DNA of 64,000 nucleotides from G963665185 sp963665185 (GTDB taxonomy: Bacteria; Desulfobacterota; Desulfovibrionia; Desulfovibrionales; Desulfovibrionaceae), in contig CAXXPO010000025.1 of assembly GCA_963665185.2 (NCBI GenBank), forward strand, positions 62,001-126,000. The letters are read 5' to 3'. The notes under the pieces were generated by a model. It was not told the DNA's origin, ran no database searches, and saw only the letters and a list, made by a program, of their open reading frames with translations. Shown in pieces: positions 42,563-53,400 of the stretch (the first letter of the stretch is position 1; each line of letters begins with the position of its first letter). The translations under genes were made by a program, and so were the position numbers.

Positions 42563-43036
42563 ATGCGAGCAGTGGTGACGGGCCTGGCCGTGCTGGTCAT
42601 GTTTTTTTGTGCAGGATTGGCTTCGGCGGAAGAAACCGCGAACTACAATGGATGGGAGCGGTCCGGCAGGTTCAATGCGTTGTACCAGCCCGACGGGTAC
42701 ACCATGCTGAAAGGCGAGGTGGAAAGGTTTTTCAAAGTAACGCCTTTGCCGGGCATGGTGGAGGGGTTGGGGATGCGCGTAAAATTGCGTGACGGCAGTT
42801 TGGTGGATATCATTCTTGCTCCGGTTGCGTATGTGGATTTTTTGTCGCGGGTTTTCCATCCCGGAGAACTGGCGAAAATCAAGGGAGCCTGGACGGAAAT
42901 AGACGGTCGGCGATGGTTTGTGGCATCCAAGGTCCGGCTGCGCGAAATGTTCGAGGTCAAATTGCGGGGAACACGTTCGGGCGTTCCCTATTGGGACATG
43001 AGCATGAAGGAACTGGAAGCCGCGGAGTCGGACTAG
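42563..43036 (+). CDS. Predicted periplasmic protein (157 aa), unknown
   Basis: ATG 42563 has GGGAGGG about 6 bases upstream. A clear signal peptide (VVTGLAVLVMFFCAGLASA, cleavage after ASA) gives a mature protein of about 135 residues, mainly beta: YTMLKGEVERFFKVTPLPGM, VKLRDGSLVDIILAPVAYVD, LAKIKGAWTEIDGRRWFVAS. That order resembles a small OB-fold of the periplasmic type. No family is certain. It lies 41 bases before the SpoIIE-type sensor phosphatase gene, in the same direction, so the two are probably co-transcribed and the protein could be linked to its periplasmic sensing. Confidence 0.7.
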   Translation: MRAVVTGLAVLVMFFCAGLASAEETANYNGWERSGRFNALYQPDGYTMLKGEVERFFKVTPLPGMVEGLGMRVKLRDGSLVDIILAPVAYVDFLSRVFHPGELAKIKGAWTEIDGRRWFVASKVRLREMFEVKLRGTRSGVPYWDMSMKELEAAESD

Positions 43037-43077
43037 CCAGAGTCTGTTCGGTTTTTTCCGAGTAACGGGGATAATGA

Positions 43078-45274
43078 ATGAAATTTCGCTGGAAACTTCT
43101 TGTTCTTCTTTTGTCCATCTCATTGATCCCTATGCTCTTCCTCAAAGGCAGCGGGTCTGAATCCTTTAAGGAGCTGACCGCGAAGCTTGTTGCGGAAACC
43201 AGGGCGACGCTTACCCGCAACGCCGAGGCGCAGCTCCGGCTTTTTGTTACGGATACTGCGTTCATGCTGGGCAGCAAGGGGAATGTTTTGGAAGTGGCGA
43301 TGTATTACTTCACCCATGCTGCGGCGGGAAGACTCGAACATTTTGAGAACAGGAGCGGATTGAAACCACCTCCTTCGATTTCTGATTTTCGTGAAGATGA
43401 ATTGCCTGTGTCGTTGGGAACACATGAAAACTACTATCGTATCCGTCCCAGTGGAAAACGTGTGAATCTGGAAGTTTCTTTTGACGTGCCATCCATTCGA
43501 TTTCCGGCAAACGTATCTGCGGCGCGAAAGAAGCAGCTCGATTCCGAGGCTGCGAAATTGTGGCCATTATTTCATCAGCTGGACGATGTTGCCACTGAAT
43601 GGGTGATGTGGACCCTCATCACCCTGCCCGACGGAACCCTGCTTACATACCCTGGGACAGGTGGCTTCCCGGACGATTACGATCCCCGCCAAACCGCCTG
43701 GTATGAGCGGGCGTTCAAGAATGAAAACAACTGGTCCCAGCCTTTTTTCGATCCCGCGACGAGGCGTCCGGTGATGGCGTTTTCCAACCGCATTCTTTCC
43801 AGTAGGGGACGATTTCTTGGGATGGCCACCTTCATACTTTCCATAGAAAGCATGCTCGATCGGAATTCGCTACGGTCCGAGTGGATGCCGGAGGCTGATT
43901 TTTTTCTTGTCCATCCGGACAAGGAGCGCTTTCGTACGACCGGACAATGGGCCTTGCGTATTCTTGCCGGACGTGAGTTCAGCGAAATCCGAGCCAAAAA
44001 CTGGCGTACGTCATTGGCCCCGGAATGGCTGGACACCGCGGAATCCGAGTATCAGCAGGCTCTTATCAACACCATTATCAGCCACCAACAGGGGACGTTC
44101 CGCATTCCGTACAAGGGGAAGGACAGCCTTTGGGTGGTGGGACAGTTGGATAAGAAAGATACCGACGTCGCGCTTATCGGCATTGTTCCATTTGAGCGAA
44201 TTCTCGGCCCTGCCAAGGCCGGGGAAGAGTGGGTTCTGCAGACTGTGGTCAAGCAGTACCACGTCATGCAAGGGCTTTTTGTCGTTGTTTTTTTTTGCCG
44301 TGGTAAGTGCAGCGCTGATTTTTTCCAGAAGTGTCACCAGGCCTTTGGAAAAGCTTACAAAAGCGGCGCACCGGCTTGCCAGGGGGGATTTTTCCGTGCG
44401 CGTGGACATCAAATCCAGGGATGAATTCGGAGGCATGGGGCGCATGTTCAATATGATCGTTCCCCAACTGGAAGAAAATGTGCGCGTCCGGCAGACCATG
44501 GAATTGGCTCGCGAAGTACAACAGAACCTGCTTCCGTCAAAGGCGCCGGACATTTCGGGGTTGGACGTGGCGGCTTCCAGCCTGTATTCCGATGCGACAG
44601 GCGGGGATTACATCGACTATCTGTGCTTCCATGACCACTGTGGGCAGCGGATCAGCATTCTGGTCGGCGATGTGTCCGGCCATGGTGTACCTGCGGCTCT
44701 GCTCATGACCACTGCCCGAGCCCTTCTCAGACAGCGTGCCGCCCTGCCCGGCGAAGTGGACGCCATTGTCACGGACGTGAACCGCGAACTGACCAAGGAC
44801 GTATACAAGACGGGCCGATTCATGACTTTGTTTTACCTGGATATAGACGCCTTTGACAGAACCGCCCGTTGGGTTCGCGCCGGACACGATCCTGTCGCGG
44901 TCTATAATCCCCGGACGGATTCCTTTCGGGAACTGGGAGGGCCGGGGCTCCCTCTGGGAGTGATCGAGGACTTTGCATATGAGCAACAGGAGACCGTGCT
45001 GGCGGAAGGAGAGATTGTCGCCATTGGAACGGACGGCATATGGGAGGCGCGCAACAAACGGGATGAGATGTTCGGCAAGCTCCGCTTCATGGATATCATA
45101 CGCCGACACCGCAATGAACCCGCTGCCGACATCGTTCAGAAGGTTTTTTCTGCCGTGCGGGAATTCTCCCAGTCCGACTCCTTTGAGGACGATGTGACCC
45201 TGGCCGTGATCAAGGTTGAGCCGAGGGCCGGAACCGTTGTTGCGCAGGCTGACGATGCCGGAACCGACGTTTGA
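43078..45274 (+). pseudogene. Cache-HAMP-SpoIIE sensor phosphatase, apparent frameshift in a T9 run
   Basis: Read as one protein of 731 residues: an N-terminal membrane helix (LLVLLLSISLIPMLFL), a large periplasmic Cache-type domain (about 35-385; DDYDPRQTAWYERAFKNENN, MAFSNRILSSRGRFLGMATF), a second membrane helix, HAMP (SVTRPLEKLTKAAHRLARGDF) and a PP2C/SpoIIE phosphatase (LPSKAPDISGLDVAA, YSDATGGDYIDYL, VGDVSGHGVPAALLM, TDGIWEARNKRDEMFG, FEDDVTLAVIKV). The frame breaks in the second membrane helix at nine T (44288-44296): eight T would give FVVVFFAVVSAALIF. Such phosphatases act on STAS-type anti-sigma antagonists. The break is either an indel error, a real mutation or a slippage site. No STAS or RsbW gene is adjacent. 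Confidence 0.85.
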
Positions 45275-45335
45275 AGGGGGGGGCGGTTGTTTCTTTCCCT
45301 TGTCCCGCCATGCCAAGCCATGTATCCCCACAACC

Positions 45336-45641
45336 ATGATCTGCAATAAATGCGGTAATGAAAATCCCGATGCAGAACGTTTCTGCGGACATTGCGGGCA
45401 CAAGCTCCAGTCGGGGAGACGCGATGCGTCCACTGATTCAGGCTCTTCCCTCGGGCCTGTTCCCGACCTGCGCCTGGAATCCAAAATATCCCCTGCGTTT
45501 CTGCGTAAATTCATCGAAGCCTGGATTTATATTCTGCTGCTTTGTGGGGCGACCGTCGTTGCTGTCTGGAAAGGGGTGTATTGGCCTTTGTATGGCCTGA
45601 TCCCCTTGCTCGCCCTGGTGGCTTGGCTGCGTAAACTATAG
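45336..45641 (+). CDS. Zinc-ribbon membrane protein (101 aa)
   Basis: Start ATG 45336 opens with a zinc ribbon, MICNKCGNENPDAERFCGHCGHKL (CxxC at 3-6 and 17-20). A polar linker of about 40 residues follows, then two hydrophobic segments (WIYILLLCGATVVAVW and YGLIPLLALVAWL) ending in RKL. It is probably an inner-membrane protein with a cytoplasmic zinc finger. The family is the broad zinc-ribbon group; the role is unknown. It lies 61 bases behind the SpoIIE-type gene. The ribosome site is weak. Confidence 0.65.
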   Translation: MICNKCGNENPDAERFCGHCGHKLQSGRRDASTDSGSSLGPVPDLRLESKISPAFLRKFIEAWIYILLLCGATVVAVWKGVYWPLYGLIPLLALVAWLRKL

Positions 45642-45715
45642 TTTTTGGCGGTTGAAGGGAGGATGAGGTGCGGACGGCGTTTCAATATACAAAATGCCGG
45701 TCGGCATGGAAAAAC

Positions 45716-45755
45716 AAAGGCCCCTGAAACATTGGTTCCAGAGGCCTTTGCCGTT
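45716..45755. terminator. Bidirectional terminator between zinc-ribbon gene and RND permease gene
   Basis: CAAAGGCC (45716-45723) pairs with GGCCTTTG (45744-45751). On the minus strand TTTTT follows at once, and on the plus strand CCGTTTTT follows, so it can end both convergent transcripts. Confidence 0.8.
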
Positions 45756-45769
45756 TTTGCATGCACTTC

Positions 45770-48700
45770 CTATTCGCGGGCCGCGGTGCAGACGGTATCC
45801 GCCATTGCCGTGTGCGGCGTGGCGTCGTTTCCGGCAGCGCTGTCCGCTTTTTTTCGGGGATGCCTGTGCACCCGAAAGAACGCGCAGTACAGCACAGGCG
45901 CGACCACCAGCGTCAGCACGGTCGCAAAGGTCAGCCCGCCCATGATGGTAACCGCCATGGGCGCGAAAAACGCATCCCAGATAAGCGGGGTCATCCCCAG
46001 AACCGTGGTCACGGCGGCCATGCTCACGGGCCGGACGCGACTGGCCGCTGCGTCGATGACCGCCTGGAACGGCTCCTTGCCCTCGCCCAATTCGATGTTG
46101 ATTTGGGAGAGCAGGACGATTTCATTCTTGATGAGCATCCCCGACAGACTCAGAAAACCCAGCATTGCCATGAACCCGAAGGGCTTGTCCGCAAACAGCA
46201 GGCCGCCCGCCACGCCGATGATCGCCAGCGGCAGGCCCAGAAAGATGATCAGCGGGTGGCGCAGGGTGTTGAAGAGCATGACCGAGATGAGAAACATAAG
46301 GGTGAATGCGATGGGAACATTGGACATGAGTTTTGTGTTTGCCTCGACCTGCTCCTCGTGTTCTCCTCCCCATTCCAGGGTGTAGCCTTCCGGCAGTGCG
46401 AGATTTTCTAGCGGAGTTTTCAACTGTCGGAAAAGTCCGTCGGTTGTCCCTTCGATCTGTTTGCACGACACGCGCAGGACACGCAGACGGTTGAGTCGAT
46501 GGACCACCGGCAACTCCCAGTCGAGGCTTTGTCCGTCGGTGACCTGGTCAACCGGAATCCAATGGCCTTGCGAGTGGCTCCACGCATGGAAGTTGCTGAT
46601 GTTTTCGATTCCAAGCCGTTGTTCCCTGGGAGGGCGGAGCATGATGGGAATCTGATCGTCCTTGTGACGGAAGGTTCCTACCACCGCGCCGGAGTAGTTC
46701 ATTGCCAGGGATTGCGAGAGTTCCGGCCTGGTGACGCCGATTTCGCGCGAACGTGTTTTTGCCAGTTGGACGGACTGGACTTTTACCGGTTCCCCCCAGT
46801 CCGTCCGAATGCCGCGGGCGTTGTGGTTCAGGGCCATCACCGCCTTGACCTTGTTGCCCAGCTCGCGAAGAACCCCGGCATCGGGACCGCTCAGTCTGGC
46901 GACCACGGAACCACCGCCCGGCCCCAGCTTGAAGGCGTCCACACTGGTGATGGCTCTGGGATGATGTTTTTCCAGATAGCTGTTGAGTTCGGCCTTTAAT
47001 GCCGGAATCTTCCTGAAATCGTCCAGGCTTACCAGCAGCTGACCATAGGCGCTGCTCGGCATTTCCGGCGAGAAGGTCAGCAGAAAACGCAAAGGGCCGC
47101 GGCCGATGAATGTCGCGACATCGGTCACTCCTTTGCATGATCGGACATGGGGTTTCCATCTCGGCCACTTCGGCGGCCGTGCGTTCGATGTGCGTGCCTT
47201 CCGGCATCCAAATGTCTATTGTGATTTGCGGCCGGTTCATGTCGGGCATGAAGTCCTGTTTCACAAAGCCGAATCCCCACATGGCGATGCCCAACATGGC
47301 CACCACCAACAGCATGGTCACCCAGCGGAAGTCGATGCAGACGCCGATGAACCTGCCGTAGAGCGAGAGAAACCTTCCGGTTGGCCTGTCGCCTGCGGAT
47401 TTGGGCGAGGAAGGAGTGAAGGAAACGCAAAGGTACGGTGTTACGGTAATGGCGAAAACCCAGCTCAGGCCGAGCGACAGGCAAATCACCTGGAACAGGC
47501 TTTTCAGCCATTCGCCCGTCATGTCCTTGGACAAGGTTATGGCTGCAAAAGCCAGGATGGCGATGCATGTGGCCCCAAGAAGCGGCCATTGGGTTTCCCG
47601 GACAGTTTCTTCGGCGGCCAGGTGGGGATTCATTCCCAGCCTGATTTTACTGCCGATGCCTTCAGCGACCACAATGGCGTTGTCCACAAGCATTCCCAAG
47701 GCGATTATGAGTGCTCCCAAAGAGATGCGTTGCAGGGGTGATGCCTTGGGCGTACATGCAGATAAAGGTCGCCAGAATGGTCACCAGAAGCACGAAGCCG
47801 ATGATGAACCCCTCGCGCAGTCCCATGAAGACCACGAGGAGGAGGATGACGATGACGACCGCGGAAACGAGATTGAACTCGAAGCCCTGGACTGCCTCTT
47901 TCACGGTTTCCGACTGATGCGTGACGGCATGGATTTCAATGCCCAGAGGGATGCGGCGTTTCAGGTCTTCCAGCTTTTTGTCGATGGAATCCCCCATGGC
48001 AATGACGTCGCCGCCGGATACGGTCGATATTCCGATCCCCACGGCGGGTTTTCTATTCCAGAGCATGGTTTCCTCAGGCGGATCAAGGTAGCCTTTTTCG
48101 ACTCTGGCAATATCTCTGAGCCGGATCATGGGGCCTTTCGTCTCCCCATGGATGAGTTGGTCCTCCAACTCCTGCACATCCGTGTAATCGCCTGTCACAC
48201 GCAGGCGGACGTCTTCGGTGCCGACTTCGACCTTGCCGGATTCGGTAATGGCGTTCTGCTGTTTGATGGCATCGAATATTTCCGTCGGGGAAATGCCGAG
48301 TTGAACGAGCCTGGTGCGGTCTATTTCCACATACAGCACCTCCCTGGGCAGTCCCCAGAATTCGATACGTCCGACATCCTTGCACAGCAGGAGTTCCCGG
48401 CGTAAATCCTCAGCGATTTTTTTCAGCTGATGCCGTGAATATCCGTCTCCGGACAAGGCGAAAAACACACCATACACGTCCCCGAAATCGTCGTTGACCT
48501 GAGGGGCGCCGCATCCTGCCGGCAGGCCTGATGCGGCGGCCTTCACCTTGCGGCGGAGTTCGTCCCAGACCTGGGGAAGGGTTTCCTTGTCATAGGTTTC
48601 CTTGATCTCGACAAAAATAATGGAGAGGCCGGGGCGCGAGATGGAGCGCACTTCCTTCAGCTGCTTCAACTGTTGAGCCGCGGTTTCCAAAGGTTCAGTC

Positions 48701-48888
48701 ACTTCCAGTTCGACCTGCTCGGCAGTGGCGCCAGGATACTGCGTGGAGATCACCGCCTCCTTGATGGTGAATTCAGGATCTTCCAGCCGGCCGAGTTTGC
48801 CGTATGCGAATATCCCTCCCAAGATAATGAGAAGGATAATTATTTTCATTGTCGCTTTGTTGCGAGTTGCGTATCCGGCGATATTCAT
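45770..48888 (-). pseudogene. RND efflux permease, two apparent frameshifts
   Basis: Inner-membrane pump of the AcrB/HAE1-like RND family, read across three frames. It opens with MNIAGYATRNKATMKIIILL (first membrane helix) and RLEDPEFTIKEAVISTQYPGATAEQVE. Frame break 1 is a CCCC run (47735-47738): with CCC it reads CMYAQGITLQRISLGALIIALGMLVDN across the break. Break 2 is another CCCC run (47149-47152): CCC gives EMETHVRSCKGVTDVATF. With both corrected the product is 1038 residues, the normal RND size, with twelve membrane helices and the second periplasmic half. It overlaps the stop of the fusion-protein gene (ATGA). Both breaks add one C, so indel errors are likely; true decay of the operon is possible. 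Confidence 0.85.
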
Positions 48889-50011
48889 CCGTCAAGCCCC
48901 TCCTCTCCCGTTACCACAGGGCGGACCAGGAGCTCTTCCCCCAGAAAATGCAGGCCTGCAACCGCGACATGGGACCCCGGCTTCAATCCGCTCCGGATCA
49001 CCGCGCTGTCACCGGTGAGCGCGGCGGTTTCCACGTTCTGCTTGCGAGGATTTCCACCGGTGGACGGAATGACCCATACATACGGGGCGCCGTCGCTTCC
49101 GCAGCAGAGGGCTTCCACTGGAATTCGCGTGGCCCGTTCCTTTTCCGACGCCTGCGGCCCTTCCTGGATCTGTACCTTCACGGCTGCCGTCATGCCGGGG
49201 TACAGCTTCAGATCCGGCGGGGGGGAGAGGGCGACAGCCACCTCGTATGTCCTGGTGGCGGGATCGGATTTCGCACTGTGCTCGCGCACTTTCGCCTTGA
49301 GCCACCGCCCGGTTTCCGTGTCGGCGTCAAGTGAACCAGAAGATGATCGAATCCTTCCACACCCCCTTGGGCGATCATGCATTCTGGAACCTGGATGAGC
49401 ACATCAATGGTGGAAATGTCCTGAAACGACAGAATGGATTGTTTGGCCAGGATATGTTCGTGATCCTCCACGTGACGGCTGACGACCACACCGTTGAAGG
49501 GAGCGTACAGAACCGTATCGGCCAAAGCCTTTTTCTTGACGAGCATTTCCGCCTGGGCCACGTCGTATTTGGTCTTCGCGTTTTCATAATCGGCCATGCT
49601 CACGACATTTTGTTTCCACAGGCTGCTGAACCTGTCCAGGTCGTGTTTGGCAAGGCTGCATTTTGCTTTTGCAGCGTCATATGCAAACTGGAAGTCGCGT
49701 TGGTCCAGGGTGGCGATTACCTGTCCCTTTTTTATGGTGCGGCCTTCTTGTGCGCTCAGTTTATTGAGCAGACCGGCTACGGAAAACGCGAGTTCGACCC
49801 GTCGGTTTGCACGTACCTCACCAGGAAACAAGTGGGTGCGGGCATCGGCTACAGGCTGCGCTACAGCCGTAGGGATTGGTCGCATGACGGGCTTTTCCAC
49901 CAGTGGTGAGGCATTGGGGGTTTTTTGAGCAAAGACTGCGGCTCCGCCTATGCCCACGCCGGCAATCAGGAGGATGGCTGCTCCGAATTTGACGAGATGC
50001 CTTTTCAACAT
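48885..50011 (-). pseudogene. RND membrane fusion protein, apparent frameshift
   Basis: Periplasmic adaptor of the pump encoded by the next gene. From ATG 50011 (MLKRHLVKFGAAILLIAGVG, signal or anchor helix; GGAG 8 bases upstream, preferred to ATG 50026) it has the lipoyl-type hairpin halves (VELAFSVAGLLNKLSAQEGR, GQVIATLDQRDFQFAYDAAK, LYAPFNGVVVSRHVEDHEHI). The frame breaks near 49330: adding one base joins LLVHL to DADTETGRWLKAKV. The rest is the beta-barrel and proximal part (SKSDPATRTYEVAV-like region; YPGMTAAVKVQI, AVAGLHFLGEELLV). Corrected length is 375 residues. No outer-membrane TolC-type gene is beside it. Confidence 0.85.
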
Positions 50012-50031
50012 GGTTCGGTTCTCCATTTATA

Positions 50032-50221
50032 TAGTTAAGTTAGTTAACCTTATTGGGACAAAAATTCATCGCCATGGTGTCGCATGACTTTGTTCCGTGC
50101 AAATAACGGCAAGAAAATGCTTTTGAAGAGGCCTCTCTGTTGCGAGCGTATTTGGAAAACGTATGCTGAAAGCTATGGTCCAGGGAAATGGATACCTGCT
50201 AATGGTAAATTCTCTTAACTA
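50032..50221. promoter_or_regulatory. Repeated TTAACTA-type elements upstream of the RND operon
   Basis: TAGTTAAG at 50032-50039 and its exact complement at 50214-50221, with a further TTAGTTAACC at 50040-50049 partly palindromic (GTTAAC). They lie within 200 bases upstream of the pump operon and are candidate repressor sites. No TetR-type gene is nearby. Confidence 0.35.
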
Positions 50222-50343
50222 AATGGTCAAGCCCTTTGTTGAAGATAAAACCGTGGCATGTCTTGGGAAGTGTTTGCTGGGGAGTCTGCGAAGTGCCGGA
50301 AAAATCTGATATTCCTACTTAAAACGATATCCTCGCGGCGAAA

Positions 50344-50384
50344 ATGGCCCAGGCAAACGAAAGCAGTTCGTTCGTCCGGGCCAT
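50344..50384 (-). terminator. Hairpin after the SNF2 helicase gene
   Basis: ATGGCCC (50344-50350) pairs with GGGCCAT (50378-50384), extended inwards by an imperfect ACGAA/TTCGT stem. TTTT follows on the minus strand. A second GC-rich palindrome (GGGGGCGCCGCCCCC-like, near 50427) lies closer to the stop. Confidence 0.6.
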
Positions 50385-50438
50385 TATGCGGAGTCCGGGG
50401 CAGTGGCCCCGGCGGGCAGGGGGCGCCGCCCCCCACCG

Positions 50439-53400
50439 CTAGATCTCGAACAGCATTTCCAGGTCTTCGCGGGTCAGGGACTTCCACGAGTCCTGTCCGG
50501 GGATGATGGCGTCGGCAATGCCGCGTTTCATGTCCTGGAGCTTAAGTATTTTCTCTTCCACGGTGTTCTGGCAAATCATCTTGTAGGAAAACACCTGCCG
50601 GGTTTGTCCGATGCGGTGTGTGCGGTCGGTGGCCTGGTTTTCCACCGCCGGGTTCCACCACGGGTCGTAGTGGATGACGTAGTCCGCACTCGTCAGGTTC
50701 AGGCCGGTGCCCCCCGCCTTGAGCGAGATGAGGAAGATGGGGATGTCCGGGTTGGCGTTGAACTGCTCCACCTGTTCGAAGCGGTCCTTGCTGGTTCCGT
50801 CCAGGTAGCAGAACGGGATTTTCTCGATTTGCAGCCAGCTGCGTATGATATGCAGCATCTGCACGAATTGCGAGAAGACCAGGACCTTGTGTCCTTCGGC
50901 AATGACTTCGGTGACGAGGTCCTTGAATGCATCGAATTTGCCCGAAGGCAGATTCGTGGTCACGCCGGGCATGTCCAGCTTGAGCAGGCGCGGGTGGCAG
51001 CATATCTGACGCAGCTTGAGCAGAGCGTCCAGGATGGACATCTGGGATTTTGCCAGACCTTTCTGGTCCACGTTGGCCAGAACCTGGTCGCGCAATTTCT
51101 TGGCTATGGCAGCGTAGAGCTCCATCTGCTCTTCGGCCAGGTCGCAGTAGTGGGTGGTTTCCACCTTGGGCGGCAGGTCCTTGGCCACTTCGGACTTGGT
51201 ACGGCGCAGGATGAAGGGTTTGACCCGGTTACGCAGGTAGTTGAGGGTTTCCTCGTCGCCGTCCTTGATGGGTTTGATGATGCCGCGCTGGAAGGCGTGT
51301 TGGGAGCCGAGGAATCCGGGCATGAGGAACTCGAACAGGCTCCAGAGCTCGAAGAGATTGTTTTCTATGGGCGTACCCGAGAGGCAGATGCGCAGCTTGG
51401 AGTTGAGCTTGCGCACGGAGCGCGCGGTGATGGTGTTGGGGTTTTTGATATTTTGGGCTTCGTCCAGGATGACCGCGCTGAATTCATACTTGAGCAGTTC
51501 GTCCAGGTCGCGGCGCAGCAGGGCATAGGTGGTCAGGACAAGGTCGGAGTCCTGAATCTTTTTGAACATGCCGTCGCGTTTCGTTCCGTAGATGACGAGC
51601 TGGCTCATGTCGGGCACGAATTTCTGAGCTTCGCGCTCCCAGTTGGGCAGCACCGAGGTGGGGACCACGATCAGGCAGGGTCCCCCCGTTGTTTTGTACT
51701 TGAGGTATTGCAGAAAGGAGAGGGTCTGGACGGTTTTCCCCAAACCCATTTCGTCCGCCAGGATGCCGCCGAACCCGTACTGGCGCAGGAAGTTCATGAA
51801 GCTCATGCCCTGCTGCTGGTAGGGGCGCAACGTGGCCTGAAGCTGTTCCAGCGGATGGATGGGTTCGATCTCGCGGAAACTGTGGATCTTGTCGCGCAAT
51901 GAGTTCCAGAACGAGTCCGTATGCAGCTCGTCGATGTCTTCCACCAGCTTGTCCAGGACAGGCACTTCAAATTGCTTGAAGGTTTTCTGCGGGGGCTTTT
52001 CCGGGTCGTAACCCAGAGCGCGGAGTTTGTTCGCCAGCTTTTCCAGCCATGATTCAGGCAGGCTGGTGTAGGAGCCGTCCTTGAGCTGGACATAGCGCTT
52101 GCCCTGGGTCCAGGCCTTCCAGATCTTTTCGATGGGAACCTTTTGTCCCTCGTAATCCACGGAGAGTTCGAAGTTGAACCACTGTTCGTCTTCCTTTGAC
52201 TCGATCTCGGCCGTGACCACGGGTTGGGACAGGCGCACCTTGTAGCGGGTCAGGTTCTTTTCGCCGTAGACCCGGTAGGTCTTGACCAGCTCCGGGTAGA
52301 AATCGAGCAGGAAGGTGATGGCCTCTTCAGGCTCCAGGAACCAGTTGGCATTGTTGCGCGGCTGGAAATTCATATCCTGGAGTTTGCCCATCAGCTCGGA
52401 TTCGGCCTGCTGGTCGCGCCGGATCAGGAAAGACTTTCCTTCGTACTGATAGCTGCCCGTCTGGAAGTCCGGGTTGGGGCCGGTAAGCGTGACTTCCATA
52501 TGCTCTGTTTCGTAGACGTTCTGGATCTGCAGGGTCAGCAGGCTGCCTTCTTCGTCCAGGAACAGTTTGGGGCTGTACTTTGCAGGGGCGAATATGGGGG
52601 CCATGCGCGCCAGAAATTCCTCCTGCCCGTACAGGTCGCTGGCGGGCAGGCGTGTCCAGACGCGGTCCAGGAATTCGGAAATGTCGTCGTGCGGGACCAG
52701 CGGATGCTTTTCCACCAGTTCCATGATGAGGGAGGCGTCCAGCCCTGTCTGTACCGGATAGAACGTGCCTTTCCAAAACACCCACAAAGGCATCTGGCCG
52801 TAGAAAAAAACTTCCTGTCCCAGAATGGAGAAGGGCGGTTTGCCTTCCGCGCCGAGCATAAGATCGAACGAAAGCCCGTCTTCGGACAAGGTGGGGGTGA
52901 GTTGCAGACGCATGGTTTTGCGTTCTATACGCACCGGCTGTTCCGAATCCTCGAAAAAGAGGTAGTACTCGTGCTGAATGGTCCACAGGAACCATGTGAG
53001 CAGCCCTGCGGGCAGCTCGACCCTGTGCCCCATGTAGTCCTGATACTGCCCGAGCTGCTCGGCTATTTCCGGCAGGGCGTGGCAGCCTTCGCTCCACTCG
53101 GGGTTGTCCACGATCTGTTGCAGGGTTATTTCGTTTTGCACCTGGGACAGGCCCGATTTGTTCTGCCGGGCCCGGAAAAAGGCCACCTGCAGGCGTCCCG
53201 GTTCGGGGTAGAAACGGTAGACGACATAATGCCGACCCGATTCCGGTTCCTGCTCGGAAGAGAAGAAGGAGCGGAACGACTGCCTCCATTCCCCCCGAGG
53301 CTGGGGCGGCTCCGCACTGTCCTCGTTCTTGAGCGAGGCCAGCAGTTTGAGCCCGGCCGCTCCGATGTGCCGGCAGGTGCCGGAAAAGGAGTCGGAACAG

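Larger units (their letters stand above)
50012..50438. other. Divergent-free gap upstream of the RND operon
   Basis: About 430 bases between the RND operon start and the helicase gene end. The half nearest the RND genes is AT-rich and holds TAGTTAAG (50032-50039), TTAGTTAA (50040-50047) and, inverted, CTTAACTA (50214-50221). The other half holds the hairpin at 50344-50384. No gene seen. Confidence 0.5.
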
